Assembly: GCF_003400205.1 (NCBI RefSeq)
Contig: NZ_QUQV01000007.1
Location: 62,001 to 126,000, forward strand
Direction of reading: 5' to 3'
Length of the DNA: 64,000 nucleotides
Origin: Bacillus sp. HNG
GTDB lineage: Bacteria; Bacillota; Bacilli; Bacillales; Bacillaceae_L
Below are positions 8,485 through 17,189 of this stretch, one piece after another. The notes below the pieces were generated by a model that was not told the DNA's origin, made no database searches, and worked only from the letters and a program-made list of their open reading frames with translations. The position numbers and the translations under genes are program-made. Numbering within the stretch: position 1 is the stretch's first letter; each line of letters starts with the position of its first letter.

Positions 8485-9543
8485 ATGCATTTCATACAAA
8501 TTGGCTCGTTAGCCATTATGACAAAATGGATCATACTTGGAATAGGAATAATTACAGGACTATTAATTGCACGTTTCTGCCTAGCAAAAACTCAAACGAA
8601 AGAAATAACGAAAGCAGTTCTAAACATACTCACTAATGGTATTTTCATTGGTTTTTTGTCGTGGAAAGGGAGTTTAATCCTTCTAGAACCAAAACTCGTC
8701 ATAAAAAGTCCAATGTCATTACTGTATTTTACCGGTGGTACGAAAGGATTTGTGATTGCATTCGTAATTACACTTCTTTATTTACTGTATCATTTGAAAA
8801 AGGGTACTGTTCACTCAATACTTCTTATTCGTTCCATTCTAATTACGAGCTTCACAACCTTGATGACCTATGATTTACTTGCATTATTTTGGTTACAGGA
8901 ACACATAGTCCTCCATTTTATAAAATCAATGAGTGCATTCTTTCTCGTATTGTTGACATTCTATTATAGAGGACCACAGAAAAAGGAAGTGTTTCATTTG
9001 TTTAAAAAGGCAGCACTCATCGTGGGTTTAACAGGGCTTATCGTGTGGACAATCAATAGCAATATTTCATTCGCAACACCAAAAGAAGAGGTCGAAACAG
9101 TAGAAAATAAAGTGGGGATCTCCGAAGGTCAACTTGCGCCTGATTTTACACTGAAAACAATAAATGGAGAAGAATTGACGCTTTCGGCGTTTAGGGGAAA
9201 GAAAGTCATTTTAAACTTTTGGGCGAGCTGGTGCCCACCTTGTAAAGCAGAAATGCCACATATGCAGGAGTTTTATGTGGAAAATAAAGATTCCAATATA
9301 GTTCTTTTATCCGTTAATTTAACAACCGCAGAGAAAAAAAGTTCGGATGTAGCAAAGTTTGTAGACGAATACGAGCTCACCTTTCCTGTTATGCTCGATG
9401 AGAAAGGGGATATCGGACAAACCTATCAGGCTTACGCCATTCCAACGAGTTATTTAATTGATTCTAAAGGCGTCGTTCGGAAAAAAATTGTAGGACCAAT
9501 GGATAAAGAAATGATGAACGGGTTAATCAATAGTATAAAATAG
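8485..9543 (+). CDS. Polytopic membrane protein fused to a TlpA/ResA-type thioredoxin domain
   Basis: 352 residues from ATG 8485, preceded by GGAGGG; an earlier in-frame ATG at 8446 has no ribosome-binding site. Residues 10-200 hold about five or six membrane segments. Residues 215-352 form a TlpA/ResA-like thioredoxin domain with WASWCPPC (cysteines 250 and 253) and a cis-proline region (YAIPTSYLID). The domain follows the last membrane segment and should lie outside the membrane, where it would reduce disulfides or serve cytochrome or protein maturation. The membrane part is reminiscent of prolipoprotein-transferase-like thioredoxin fusions, but I cannot name it. Confidence 0.8.
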   Translation: MHFIQIGSLAIMTKWIILGIGIITGLLIARFCLAKTQTKEITKAVLNILTNGIFIGFLSWKGSLILLEPKLVIKSPMSLLYFTGGTKGFVIAFVITLLYLLYHLKKGTVHSILLIRSILITSFTTLMTYDLLALFWLQEHIVLHFIKSMSAFFLVLLTFYYRGPQKKEVFHLFKKAALIVGLTGLIVWTINSNISFATPKEEVETVENKVGISEGQLAPDFTLKTINGEELTLSAFRGKKVILNFWASWCPPCKAEMPHMQEFYVENKDSNIVLLSVNLTTAEKKSSDVAKFVDEYELTFPVMLDEKGDIGQTYQAYAIPTSYLIDSKGVVRKKIVGPMDKEMMNGLINSIK

Positions 9544-9547
9544 CGGA

Positions 9548-9580
9548 AAAAGAAAAGTGAGCCTGTCACTTTTCTTTTTT
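9548..9580. terminator. Bidirectional terminator between convergent genes
   Basis: Stem AAAGAAAAGTGA/TCACTTTTCTTT with loop GCCTG, T runs on the plus strand and TTTTTC on the minus strand. It overlaps the 3' end of the DUF1836 gene. Confidence 0.8.
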
Positions 9581-10150
9581 TTCGCCCTGTTCACTTATTA
9601 ACTCATCTACCAATGTTTCCGCAGCACGACGGTAAAATTGACTAGCTGTAATAAAAGATAAAATCAAAAGTACTTTTTTCAATTGTTCATCCGCGGCAGA
9701 ACCCATCTCTTCTGCTACATCCTTCATTTTGGTCTCAATGTCCCTTTTGAATTCCTCCCCATTTTTACCAAACAGGGCAAGATAACTTTTATAAAAATCC
9801 TCAAGGTTAAACGCTTCATCATCCATAACCCGTTGATTTACGGGATTAAGGGTCGCTTTTATATCATTGATTGATATTCCACTTTTAAGTTGATAAATCA
9901 AGCTTAATAAAATCAAATGCTCCCTTGAATATTTCTTATTTTTAATCGGGATTAGCAGTTTTCCTTTTGCGTAATTATTGATCATGGTCTTCGTAAGGAT
10001 CTTTTCGTCCTCATTTCTTTTAGCCGTGTTAAATGTATTTTCAAAGAGTTGAATGACCTGATCCATATATAAATCAATCTGTGGAATATCCTCTAAAAAG
10101 ATATTTTTATCAATTTCTAACACGTTGAGTAAATCCTTCTCAATCTCCAC
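9566..10150 (-). CDS. DUF1836 domain-containing protein
   Basis: 194 residues with a GTG start at 10150 behind a modest GAGG. The order LTKTMINNYAKGKLL ... KYSREHLILLSLIYQLKSGISINDIKATL matches DUF1836, whose N-terminal part resembles a MerR-like helix-turn-helix, so DNA binding is plausible. The second half is helical (DVAEEMGSAADEQLKKVLLILSFI). It is transcribed divergently from the SGNH hydrolase, with the 12-bp palindrome ACCACATGTGGT (10263-10274) in between. Biological role is unknown. Confidence 0.8.
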   Translation of the reverse strand: MEIEKDLLNVLEIDKNIFLEDIPQIDLYMDQVIQLFENTFNTAKRNEDEKILTKTMINNYAKGKLLIPIKNKKYSREHLILLSLIYQLKSGISINDIKATLNPVNQRVMDDEAFNLEDFYKSYLALFGKNGEEFKRDIETKMKDVAEEMGSAADEQLKKVLLILSFITASQFYRRAAETLVDELISEQGEKKEK

Positions 10151-10262
10151 TTTAACAACCTCATTTTTCCAATGATTTGTTATTTAGTTTACCTTATAAC
10201 CACCACGAAGTAAATCTTGACTATATGATATAATATGTATATGATTATATGTAGTATCCGAA

Positions 10263-10274
10263 ACCACATGTGGT
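10263..10274. promoter_or_regulatory. Palindrome in divergent promoter region
   Basis: ACCACATGTGGT is a perfect 12-bp palindrome between the divergent DUF1836 and SGNH hydrolase genes, 38 bp before the latter's ATG. It could be an operator or could arise by chance. Confidence 0.35.
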
Positions 10275-10311
10275 GGTAACGTGAAAATAATAATGATAAG
10301 CGGGGATAAAT

Positions 10312-10989
10312 ATGAAAATTATATGCTTTGGTGATAGTTTAACGAGAGGTGTCTCTTTTGTGAAAGGTCGCATGCGAATTTTAAAAGAGAATTATCCAGC
10401 TTTTTTACAGCAGTTCGCATCTGATCATTTCACTGTTATGAACAAAGGTGTTTTTAATGATAACTCTGATTTATTATTGTCCCGTGTTGAGAAGGATGTG
10501 ATTGCCGAACATCCGGACTACGTGATTATTAATATTGGCGGCAATGACTGCAATTTTAAATGGGATGAAGTGGCTGAAAAACCCGAAGCAGAGCATCAAC
10601 CAATTGTCCCGATTGACCGATATATAGAAAATCTAAAACAATTGATTCATAAAATACAAGATTCGAATAGTACTCCTATTTTGATGACATTGCCACCGCT
10701 TGACCCTGTTCGCTATTACAAGCTGCTTGCCGAAAAATATGGAAGCTCCATTAGTCATTGGATTAGTCTTCAAGGAGGAATTGAGCACTGGCATGGCCTT
10801 TATAACCGCAGTATTAATAGCTTAGCTGAGCAATTAAATGTGCTAAAGATTGATGTGCGTTCAGCTATGAAACATACAGGGGATCTACATGACTATATAA
10901 GTGATGATGGTATTCATCTGACAGGTAAAGGTTATAAAACAATGAGTAATGAAGTTTTTCATTCATTATTAAAAAATGCAACGATTTGA
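10312..10989 (+). CDS. SGNH/GDSL-type hydrolase
   Basis: 225 residues with the four SGNH blocks: FGDSLTRG at the N terminus (nucleophile Ser9), a glycine in block II (KGVFNDNS), IGGNDCN near residue 80, and DDGIHLTGKGY near residue 203 supplying the catalytic Asp and His. There is no signal peptide, so it is probably a cytosolic esterase, lipase or thioesterase. It is monocistronic with its own terminator. The substrate is unknown. Confidence 0.88.
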   Translation: MKIICFGDSLTRGVSFVKGRMRILKENYPAFLQQFASDHFTVMNKGVFNDNSDLLLSRVEKDVIAEHPDYVIINIGGNDCNFKWDEVAEKPEAEHQPIVPIDRYIENLKQLIHKIQDSNSTPILMTLPPLDPVRYYKLLAEKYGSSISHWISLQGGIEHWHGLYNRSINSLAEQLNVLKIDVRSAMKHTGDLHDYISDDGIHLTGKGYKTMSNEVFHSLLKNATI

Positions 10990-11020
10990 AATGTCTCCAG
11001 TACCGGAGGCATTTTTCTTT
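10990..11020 (+). terminator. Intrinsic terminator of the SGNH hydrolase gene
   Basis: Stem AATGTCTCC/GGAGGCATT with one T-G pair, then TTTTCTTTTT. It starts just after the stop codon. Confidence 0.8.
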
Positions 11021-11094
11021 TTCTCGTAGAATACATCTCGTGTATTGTGAAAACACTGTATATCAATGGACATAAATGAAAGAGAAAGCTAAGA

Positions 11095-11140
11095 TTAACT
11101 ATATTGAGTGGGGTCTTTAACCCCGACTCAATATAGTTAA
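11095..11140. repeat. Long perfect inverted repeat upstream of the deformylase gene
   Basis: A 15-bp perfect stem TTAACTATATTGAGT/ACTCAATATAGTTAA encloses a second stem GGGGT/ACCCC, with only one unpaired G between. It is not followed by a T run. The 10990-11313 intergenic region otherwise holds a terminator and a dispersed repeat. Confidence 0.75.
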
Positions 11141-11205
11141 AGCCTCCGGCGGATGCCACAGATTTTCAAAGGAAACTTTTCGAGCATAAGATCAAAGACT
11201 AAGAA

Positions 11206-11251
11206 CGCCACGTCCTGTGGCAACGTCTTTGTGACCCACCTCGTGTAGGCC
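11206..11251. repeat. Dispersed 46-bp repeat, copy 1
   Basis: Starts CGCCACGTCCTGTGGC and ends CGTGTAGGCC. It matches 29491-29536 at 42 of 46 positions by hand alignment with no gaps. It contains the inverted repeat GCCAC/GTGGC. A likely non-autonomous intergenic repeat of Bacillus. Confidence 0.75.
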
Positions 11252-11313
11252 TAAAAAATCTGGGCGCAAATACGCCAAGGCGCATTTGATTACATGAAAA
11301 AGAGAAAAGGTAG

Positions 11314-11901
11314 ATGAAAAGAATGTACTATAAATCTGATTATGTGATTACGATGAAGGATATTGTCCGTGAGGGACAACCGATTTTAGCACAAAAAACG
11401 GAAGAGGTTCCTGTGCCATTGTCAGATGAGGACAAAGAATCCCTAATTAGCATGATGAATTATTTGAAAAATAGCCAAGACCCTGAGCTTGCAAAAAAAT
11501 ATGGCTTACGACCAGGAGTTGGTTTATCTGCAAACCAAGTCGGTCTCGATAAGCGCATGTTTGTCACTTACTTTACCGACTTTGATGATACATTATATGA
11601 GTATCACATCGTCAATCCGAAAATTATCAGCCATTCTGTATCGATGACGTATTTGCCTGAAGGAGAAGGATGTCTTTCCGTTGATCGTCCAGTAGAAGGC
11701 TATGTTCCAAGATATGAAAAAATTAAGATAAAAGCATTCGATATTCATGGACAAGAGATTTCGCTTCGTTTAAAAGGGTATGCCTCCATCGTATTTCAAC
11801 ATGAAATGGACCATTTGAACGGCATCATGTTTTACGATCACATCAACAAAGAGAATCCATTTAAATTACCAGAAAATGTAACAATAAAAAGCTTATATTA
11901 A
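11314..11901 (+). CDS. defB: Peptide deformylase, DefB/YkrB type
   Basis: 195 residues. Removes the N-formyl group from nascent proteins, a metal-dependent cytosolic reaction. All three family motifs are present: GVGLSANQVG (motif 1, with serine where many have alanine), EGCLS (motif 2) and QHEMDHLNG (motif 3, metal ligands His-His-Glu). Length and the extended region LKNSQDPELAKKYGLRPG match the longer type-2 enzymes of Gram-positive bacteria. ATG 11314 has a weak AAGG; the family start could also be downstream near ITMKDIV. It is followed by the PatB-like gene after a 16- to 22-bp gap. Confidence 0.93.
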   Translation: MKRMYYKSDYVITMKDIVREGQPILAQKTEEVPVPLSDEDKESLISMMNYLKNSQDPELAKKYGLRPGVGLSANQVGLDKRMFVTYFTDFDDTLYEYHIVNPKIISHSVSMTYLPEGEGCLSVDRPVEGYVPRYEKIKIKAFDIHGQEISLRLKGYASIVFQHEMDHLNGIMFYDHINKENPFKLPENVTIKSLY

Positions 11902-11923
11902 AAATAAATGGAGGGGTTTGGTT

Positions 11924-13093
11924 TTGAAGTATAACTTTGATGAATCGATTAATCGATTACAGACGAACTCAGTGAAATGGGATGAGGTAGAAAACTTGTT
12001 TGGAGACAAAGAAATCCTTCCGATGTGGGTGGCCGATATGGATTTCAAATCACCACAGCCTGTTATTGAAGCCTTAAAAAAGAGAGCAGATCACGGAATT
12101 TACGGATATACAACAAGACCTGACTCCTATTATGAAGCAACAGTGAGGTGGATGAAGCGTCGTCATAAATGGACGATTGAAAAGGATTGGATTACCTTTA
12201 CACCAGGTGTCGTACCCGCACTTGGTATTATTGTTCAAAGCTTTACAAACCCAGGTGATAAGATAATCATTCAGCAACCCGTTTATTACCCCTTTATGAG
12301 TGTAATTGAAAAGAATGGCCGGGAAATAGTCAATAATCCGTTACGACTTGAAAATGGACGTTATTACATGGATTTTGAGGACCTTGAGAAAAAGATTGAT
12401 CCATCTGTAAAAATGATCATAATTTCGAATCCACACAATCCTGTCGGTCGAGTTTGGGAGAAAGATGAACTCACAAAACTAGAAGAAATTTGTTTAAAGC
12501 ACAATATACTGGTTGTTTCAGATGAAATTCACTCTGACCTTGTATATGAAGGAAATGTACATACTCCATTTGCATCAATATCCGATGAGTTTGCCGGGCG
12601 TTCGATAACGTGCACTGCACCAAGCAAAACCTTTAATCTTGCAGGCTTGCAAACATCCAATATGATTATTCCGAACCAAGAACTTCGTGAAAGGTTTAAT
12701 AAAGCTCTTGAAGATCGCTTTATTGGCATGACCAATACATTTGGGGTAACTGCCTTAATCGCTGCATACGAGGAAGGAGAAGAATGGCTGGATCAGCTCC
12801 TTGTTTATTTAAAAGGGAATCTTGATTTTCTAAACGATTATATTAAGTCGAACATCCCAGAGGTAAAAGTAATTAAGCCAGATGCAACATACCTTGTGTG
12901 GCTTGATTGCCGTGAGCTTGGATTGGATGCAAAAAAATTAGAAGAAGTCATCCAAAAACAAGGGAAAGTCGCATTTGATGAAGGGTACATTTTTGGAAAA
13001 GAAGGAGAAGGCTTCACCAGAATCAACATTGCCTGCCCGAGGGTGCTGCTGGAAGAAGGCTTAAAAAGGTTTAGTGATGCACTCAAAAAATAG
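11924..13093 (+). CDS. patB: MalY/PatB family PLP-dependent C-S lyase / aminotransferase
   Basis: 389 residues from TTG 11924, chosen because GGAGGGG (11910-11916) lies 7 bp before it; the TTG at 11918 would be only 1 bp away. Fold-type I features are clear: LPMWVADMDF and YGYTTRPDSYY at the N terminus, SNPHNPVGR, SDEIHSDLV, and the PLP lysine in APSKTFNLAGL. Family members cleave cystathionine or cysteine C-S bonds. PatB versus another MalY-like specificity cannot be settled from sequence. Probably co-transcribed with defB. Confidence 0.85.
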   Translation: MKYNFDESINRLQTNSVKWDEVENLFGDKEILPMWVADMDFKSPQPVIEALKKRADHGIYGYTTRPDSYYEATVRWMKRRHKWTIEKDWITFTPGVVPALGIIVQSFTNPGDKIIIQQPVYYPFMSVIEKNGREIVNNPLRLENGRYYMDFEDLEKKIDPSVKMIIISNPHNPVGRVWEKDELTKLEEICLKHNILVVSDEIHSDLVYEGNVHTPFASISDEFAGRSITCTAPSKTFNLAGLQTSNMIIPNQELRERFNKALEDRFIGMTNTFGVTALIAAYEEGEEWLDQLLVYLKGNLDFLNDYIKSNIPEVKVIKPDATYLVWLDCRELGLDAKKLEEVIQKQGKVAFDEGYIFGKEGEGFTRINIACPRVLLEEGLKRFSDALKK

Positions 13094-13100
13094 TTCATAT

Positions 13101-13134
13101 AAAAAGCTTGAAGGCATAAACCTTCAAGCTTTAT
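13101..13134. terminator. Bidirectional terminator
   Basis: Stem AAAGCTTGAAGG/CCTTCAAGCTTT with a CATAAA loop, between the convergent PatB-like and DUF4064 genes. Confidence 0.85.
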
Positions 13135-13137
13135 TCG

Positions 13138-13566
13138 TTAATATTCAGGATTAAATGTTTCCTTTTGCTTTCGGACGAGACAAAGGATACCTGCGACTAA
13201 ATAAAGGATACTTGAAATAATCGAGATAAGGACTGTTGCAAGTGCGCTCAGTACGGCTACGATAATTAAAATAATACCAGCCGCCTTTGGATGTTTATCT
13301 CCTTTTAATAGAACAAGTGAAACAATTCCAAGAATAATAGCAACAATTCCAACGATGATAAAATACCAGCCTCCAGCAGCTACCATATCAGTCATGAATC
13401 CCATATCGACTCCTTCAAGAGCTGGATCTGTAGCAGCCATGTTCTCCATTTCCTGAGTAAATGCATTATCATCACTAAGACCTAGAAACATAAACCCAAA
13501 TAAACTAATTAATGCAAAAAAACAAGCTCCAATAATCGTTAATACAATTTCACCTGTACGTTTCAT
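13138..13566 (-). CDS. DUF4064 domain-containing membrane protein
   Basis: 142 residues with about four membrane segments (around 8-28, 65-86, 93-111 and 112-130) and a short acidic extracytoplasmic loop rich in Met and Asp. N-terminal KRTGEIVLTIIGACFFALISLFG and the overall layout match the DUF4064 family of small Bacillus membrane proteins. ATG 13566 follows GGGGG in gene sense. No function is known for the family. Confidence 0.75.
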   Translation of the reverse strand: MKRTGEIVLTIIGACFFALISLFGFMFLGLSDDNAFTQEMENMAATDPALEGVDMGFMTDMVAAGGWYFIIVGIVAIILGIVSLVLLKGDKHPKAAGIILIIVAVLSALATVLISIISSILYLVAGILCLVRKQKETFNPEY

Positions 13567-13936
13567 AAGATGGTTTCCCCCTCGAAAAAAATGTTTCTTT
13601 TTGATTGTACTATACAGTAAATAGTATGCAATCCCTTTTTCCTAAACCTCTCCAAAAATGGAATTAACCTATTTACGAAAAGAGACGGAAAAAGGTTTCA
13701 AAAAAGATGTGAAAAATAGTATTTCCAATTAAAAATCATCCCATAGGAAATTAAAGGGATTATTTCGAAGTTATTAAAAGAATATTAAAAAAATTTTGCA
13801 AATCGAAAACAATTTGTGTTACCCTAGAAATATAGGTGTTGAATTGGTAAAAATACCATTTTAACCCAAATGGTGGTTTGGTAGTGACCTCTTTCCTGAG
13901 GGTCTACATAAAAAAAGAATAATAGGGGGAATGCAA
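13567..13936. other. 370-bp intergenic region ahead of the TRAP operon
   Basis: Divergent promoter region for DUF4064 and the TRAP genes. It is AT-rich with no open frame. The last 100 bp contain short inverted segments (GACCTC/GAGGGTC at about 13885-13904) that could form a leader hairpin. No clear cre or known riboswitch core was recognised. Confidence 0.5.
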
Positions 13937-14944
13937 ATGCTAAAGAAGTACTCATTTCTTACTTTGCTATTAGCATTGGTTTTAGTCATTGCAGCTTGCA
14001 GCAGTGATAACACGAATGGTGAGGACAAGGATGAAGGCGGAGAAGGTAGCGGAAAATCCGGCACAGTAGATCTTCTCATGGGTACGGGTAGCCAAGGTGG
14101 TACCTATTTCCCACTTGGTGCAGAAATGGCGAATGTTTGGAATAAGAATATTGAAAGCGTTAACGTAACATCAACAGAGTCTGGTGCATCTGTAGAGAAC
14201 CTGGCGAAAATCTCAAATGGGGAATTTGACCTTGGGATGACTGTTAATCTACCAGCTTATGATGCACTTAATGGAGAAGGTGACTTCAAGGGTAAGAAGG
14301 TTGATAACTTTGCATTTATTGGACACATTTATCCAGAGGTTCTTCAAATTATTACTCGTGAAAGCACGGGTGTGGAAACAATCGCTGACCTTAAAGGAAA
14401 GAGAATTGCGATTGGACCTCCAGGTAGTGGAACACAAGCAGCAACGAAGGCTGTATTAGCAGCTTACGGTATTAATGATGGGGATTATGAGGCATACCAA
14501 GAAGGATTTGGTGACGCCAAGTCTAAGCTTCAGGATGGTACAATTGATGCTTCATTCGGATTATTAGGATTACCAGATGCGGGAATAGATGAACTTCAAG
14601 CTTCAGTTGGAGATGTCAAATTCTTAGAGGTAACAGGTGATGAGTTAAAAACGGTTGAAGAAACCAGTGGTTATTCTGGCTATACAATTAAAGCAGGCTC
14701 ATATGAATGGTTAAAAGAGGATGCCAATGTTGTATCCGCATTTGCTGTTCTAGTTGCAAACACCGATACAGTAGATGATGAACTAGCATATCAACTTGCA
14801 AAGGTTATGATTGAGAAAGCAAGTGAAAACACACATGCTCAGGCAGCGCATATGACGAAAGAAAATGCGCTTAGCGGATTAGGAGATTTACCAATCCATC
14901 CAGGTGCAGAAAAGTATTATAAGGAAGTCGGAATACTAGATTAA
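13937..14944 (+). CDS. TAXI family TRAP transporter solute-binding lipoprotein
   Basis: 335 residues from ATG 13937, 6 bp after GGGGGA; the ATG at 13931 directly abuts the ribosome-binding site. The N terminus is a lipoprotein signal (LLLALVLVIAACSS, lipobox IAAC). The mature protein has the TAXI-TRAP pattern MGTGSQGGTYFPLGAEMANVW and later LKGKRIAIGPPGSGTQAATKAVL. It captures an organic or amino acid (family members bind glutamate or 2-oxoglutarate) for the fused permease encoded next. The ligand here is not known. Confidence 0.9.
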   Translation: MLKKYSFLTLLLALVLVIAACSSDNTNGEDKDEGGEGSGKSGTVDLLMGTGSQGGTYFPLGAEMANVWNKNIESVNVTSTESGASVENLAKISNGEFDLGMTVNLPAYDALNGEGDFKGKKVDNFAFIGHIYPEVLQIITRESTGVETIADLKGKRIAIGPPGSGTQAATKAVLAAYGINDGDYEAYQEGFGDAKSKLQDGTIDASFGLLGLPDAGIDELQASVGDVKFLEVTGDELKTVEETSGYSGYTIKAGSYEWLKEDANVVSAFAVLVANTDTVDDELAYQLAKVMIEKASENTHAQAAHMTKENALSGLGDLPIHPGAEKYYKEVGILD

Positions 14945-15022
14945 TAACCTTAGAAAAAGGGGCTTGACACAATGTGTTTTGCCCTTTTTTTACCAATAGT
15001 TTATGACCAGGTGGTGAGAATA

Positions 15023-17029
15023 ATGAGTTGGTGGAAGAAAAAGGAGATGAGCGATTCAAATAGGCTTACTCAACAGGATGAAAAACTAACGACAGAGGAA
15101 ATTCTTGAAAAATACGACCGGGAAAGTACGTACCGACGAAATCTAGGAAAGTGGAAGTGGGTCGTTCTCATTTTGGCAGTTGGTCTTACAATCTTTCATT
15201 TATTCACAGGTTATCGTGGTGCGTTCGAGGCACGTATTCAAGGACCGATTCATTTAGGAACGGCGCTTGGCTTAATCTTCTTGTTGTATCCTGTAAAAAA
15301 AGGGCTTCATCGTAAGCAAAAGGGAATACCTTGGTATGATGTAGTTTTAGCGATTATTTCATTAGGTGTCGGTTATTATAATGTCATATTTTATGAGGAG
15401 CTTGTAACGGAGCGAATTGTCTTTGGGTATACGACGCCAGACTTTATCGTGGCAACATTAGGGGTTTTACTTGTTCTTGAAGCAGCAAGAAGATGTGTTG
15501 GATTACCGATTGTAATTGTTTCAAGTGTGGCAATCCTTTATGCATTGTATGGAAACTTGATTCCTACGAAACTATTTGCGCACCGTGGATTTTCTTGGGA
15601 TACATTAGTTACTGATTTGTATTTAACAACGAAAGGAATCTACAGTACACCAATTCAAGTGTCTTCGACTTTTATCTTTTTATTCTTATTTTTTGGTGTA
15701 ATGTTAATCCGAACCGGTGTCGGACAATTTTTCAATGACATTGCCTTTGCCATAACAGGCAGGTTTACGGGTGGTCAAGCAAAAGCAGCAGTCGTTGCAA
15801 GTGCCTTGCAAGGAATGGTTTCAGGTAGCTCAGTGGCAAATACAGTTGGGTCTGGATCTTTTACTATTCCGATGATGAAAAAAGCGGGGTATAAGCCTGA
15901 GTTTGCAGCTGCAACTGAAGCTTCCGCATCAACTGGTGGTCAAATTATGCCGCCAATCATGGGGGCAGCCGCATTTATCATGGCTTCTTATACAAATATC
16001 CCGTATAGCCAAATCATGATTATTGCCATCATTCCAGCGATTCTCTATTTTTTAGGTGTATTCTTGGGAGTTCATTTTGAATCTAAAAAGATTGGAATTG
16101 TTGGGGCTCCAAAGGAGACTTTACCAAAAGCAAAGAAATTAATGCTTGAGCGAGGGTACTTATTGCTACCACTCATCGTTATTTTTTATACATTGTTAAC
16201 CGGTAAAACGCCAATGCGTGCTGCTTTACTTGCTATACTAGTTTCATTCTTAGTAAGTCTTGTTCGTAAAGACACAAGAATGTCTTTAAAAAGCATGGTT
16301 GGAGCACTTGAGGAAGGTGCAAGAGTTGCCTTGCCAGTAATCGCTGCCTGTGCATCAGCTGGAATCATTGTTGGAGTCGTTGTTCAAACAGGACTTGGTG
16401 GACGTATTGCAGATGGAATCATTGCATTAGGTGGAGGTAGCCTCATTCTTACGTTGTTCTTTACCATGATTGCTTGCTTAATTCTTGGAATGGGTCTTCC
16501 TACAACTGCAAACTACGTTGTTACAGCAACAATGGCAGCACCGGCATTAATCCTTGGATTAGACGTTCCGGTACTCGCTGCCCATATGTTTGTATTTTAT
16601 TTTGGAATTGTAGCAGACATTACTCCACCGGTTTGCCTAGCTGCCTATGCTGGAGCAGGTTTAGCGAGGGCAAATCCATTTTCGACGGGAGTTACGGCAA
16701 CAAAGTTAGCAACTGCTGCATATATCATTCCATTTATCTTTGTAATCAACCCACAGATGCTCTTAATAGACTATGAGATTCCATTCTTAACCATATCAGT
16801 GATAACTGCGATCATTGGCATGATTGGAATAAGTACAGCAATGGTAGGCTTCTTCATAAGAAGAACTTTTATTTGGGAGCGAATTATTCTATTTGCAGCA
16901 GGTCTTTCACTTGTTTCACCGAGTATTTATTTCGGAGCTGCAGGTGTAATTGCCTTATTGGTCATTTTATTTATCCAATCACGACGACCAAAAGAAAATA
17001 TTCAATCTCCAACTGTATCACTAAGCTAA
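15023..17029 (+). CDS. TRAP transporter fused permease (DctQM-type)
   Basis: 668 residues from ATG 15023 (GGTGGTGA upstream); the frame is open earlier but without a good start. A cytosolic N-terminal helix is followed by DctQ-like segments (65-190) and the DctM-like large unit (200-660). The conserved GMVSGSSVANTVGSGSFTIPMMKKAGY and MGLPTTANYVVTATMAAPAL loops are visible. It forms a sodium- or proton-coupled uptake system with the preceding TAXI lipoprotein, 78 bp upstream. The fused arrangement is normal for TAXI-TRAP. Confidence 0.92.
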   Translation: MSWWKKKEMSDSNRLTQQDEKLTTEEILEKYDRESTYRRNLGKWKWVVLILAVGLTIFHLFTGYRGAFEARIQGPIHLGTALGLIFLLYPVKKGLHRKQKGIPWYDVVLAIISLGVGYYNVIFYEELVTERIVFGYTTPDFIVATLGVLLVLEAARRCVGLPIVIVSSVAILYALYGNLIPTKLFAHRGFSWDTLVTDLYLTTKGIYSTPIQVSSTFIFLFLFFGVMLIRTGVGQFFNDIAFAITGRFTGGQAKAAVVASALQGMVSGSSVANTVGSGSFTIPMMKKAGYKPEFAAATEASASTGGQIMPPIMGAAAFIMASYTNIPYSQIMIIAIIPAILYFLGVFLGVHFESKKIGIVGAPKETLPKAKKLMLERGYLLLPLIVIFYTLLTGKTPMRAALLAILVSFLVSLVRKDTRMSLKSMVGALEEGARVALPVIAACASAGIIVGVVVQTGLGGRIADGIIALGGGSLILTLFFTMIACLILGMGLPTTANYVVTATMAAPALILGLDVPVLAAHMFVFYFGIVADITPPVCLAAYAGAGLARANPFSTGVTATKLATAAYIIPFIFVINPQMLLIDYEIPFLTISVITAIIGMIGISTAMVGFFIRRTFIWERIILFAAGLSLVSPSIYFGAAGVIALLVILFIQSRRPKENIQSPTVSLS

Positions 17030-17035
17030 GGCTCT

Positions 17036-17064
17036 ACCACCCTTTTAGAAAGGGTGGTTTTTTA
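17036..17064 (+). terminator. Intrinsic terminator of the TRAP operon
   Basis: Stem ACCACCCTTT/AAAGGGTGGT with a TAG loop, then TTTTTT. Confidence 0.9.
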
Positions 17065-17130
17065 CTGTTTTTGTAGAATGAAAAATGAATTCGAGAAGCC
17101 TATTTACTTACACGCCGTCCTATTTTATAA

Positions 17131-17146
17131 TGAAATAAATATTTCA
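17131..17146. promoter_or_regulatory. Candidate RpiR-type operator 1
   Basis: TGAAATAAATATTTCA: arms TGAAAT/ATTTCA around a 4-bp spacer. Identical arms and spacer length recur at 17160-17175, and an RpiR-family regulator gene is in the operon that follows. Confidence 0.55.
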
Positions 17147-17159
17147 AAAATAATTAAAT

Positions 17160-17175
17160 TGAAATGTTAATTTCA
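17160..17175. promoter_or_regulatory. Candidate RpiR-type operator 2
   Basis: TGAAATGTTAATTTCA, extendable to TTGAAAT/ATTTCAA (17159-17176). Its 3' arm abuts the AAGAGGTG ribosome-binding site, so bound protein would hinder transcription or early elongation. Centre-to-centre distance to site 1 is 29 bp. Confidence 0.55.
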
Positions 17176-17189
17176 AGAGGTGTATTCGA

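Noticed and set aside
13710-13728. Third TGAAA...TTTC site, upstream of the TRAP operon
   Set aside because: TGAAAAATAGTATTTCC has different spacing and an imperfect arm compared with the two candidate RpiR sites.
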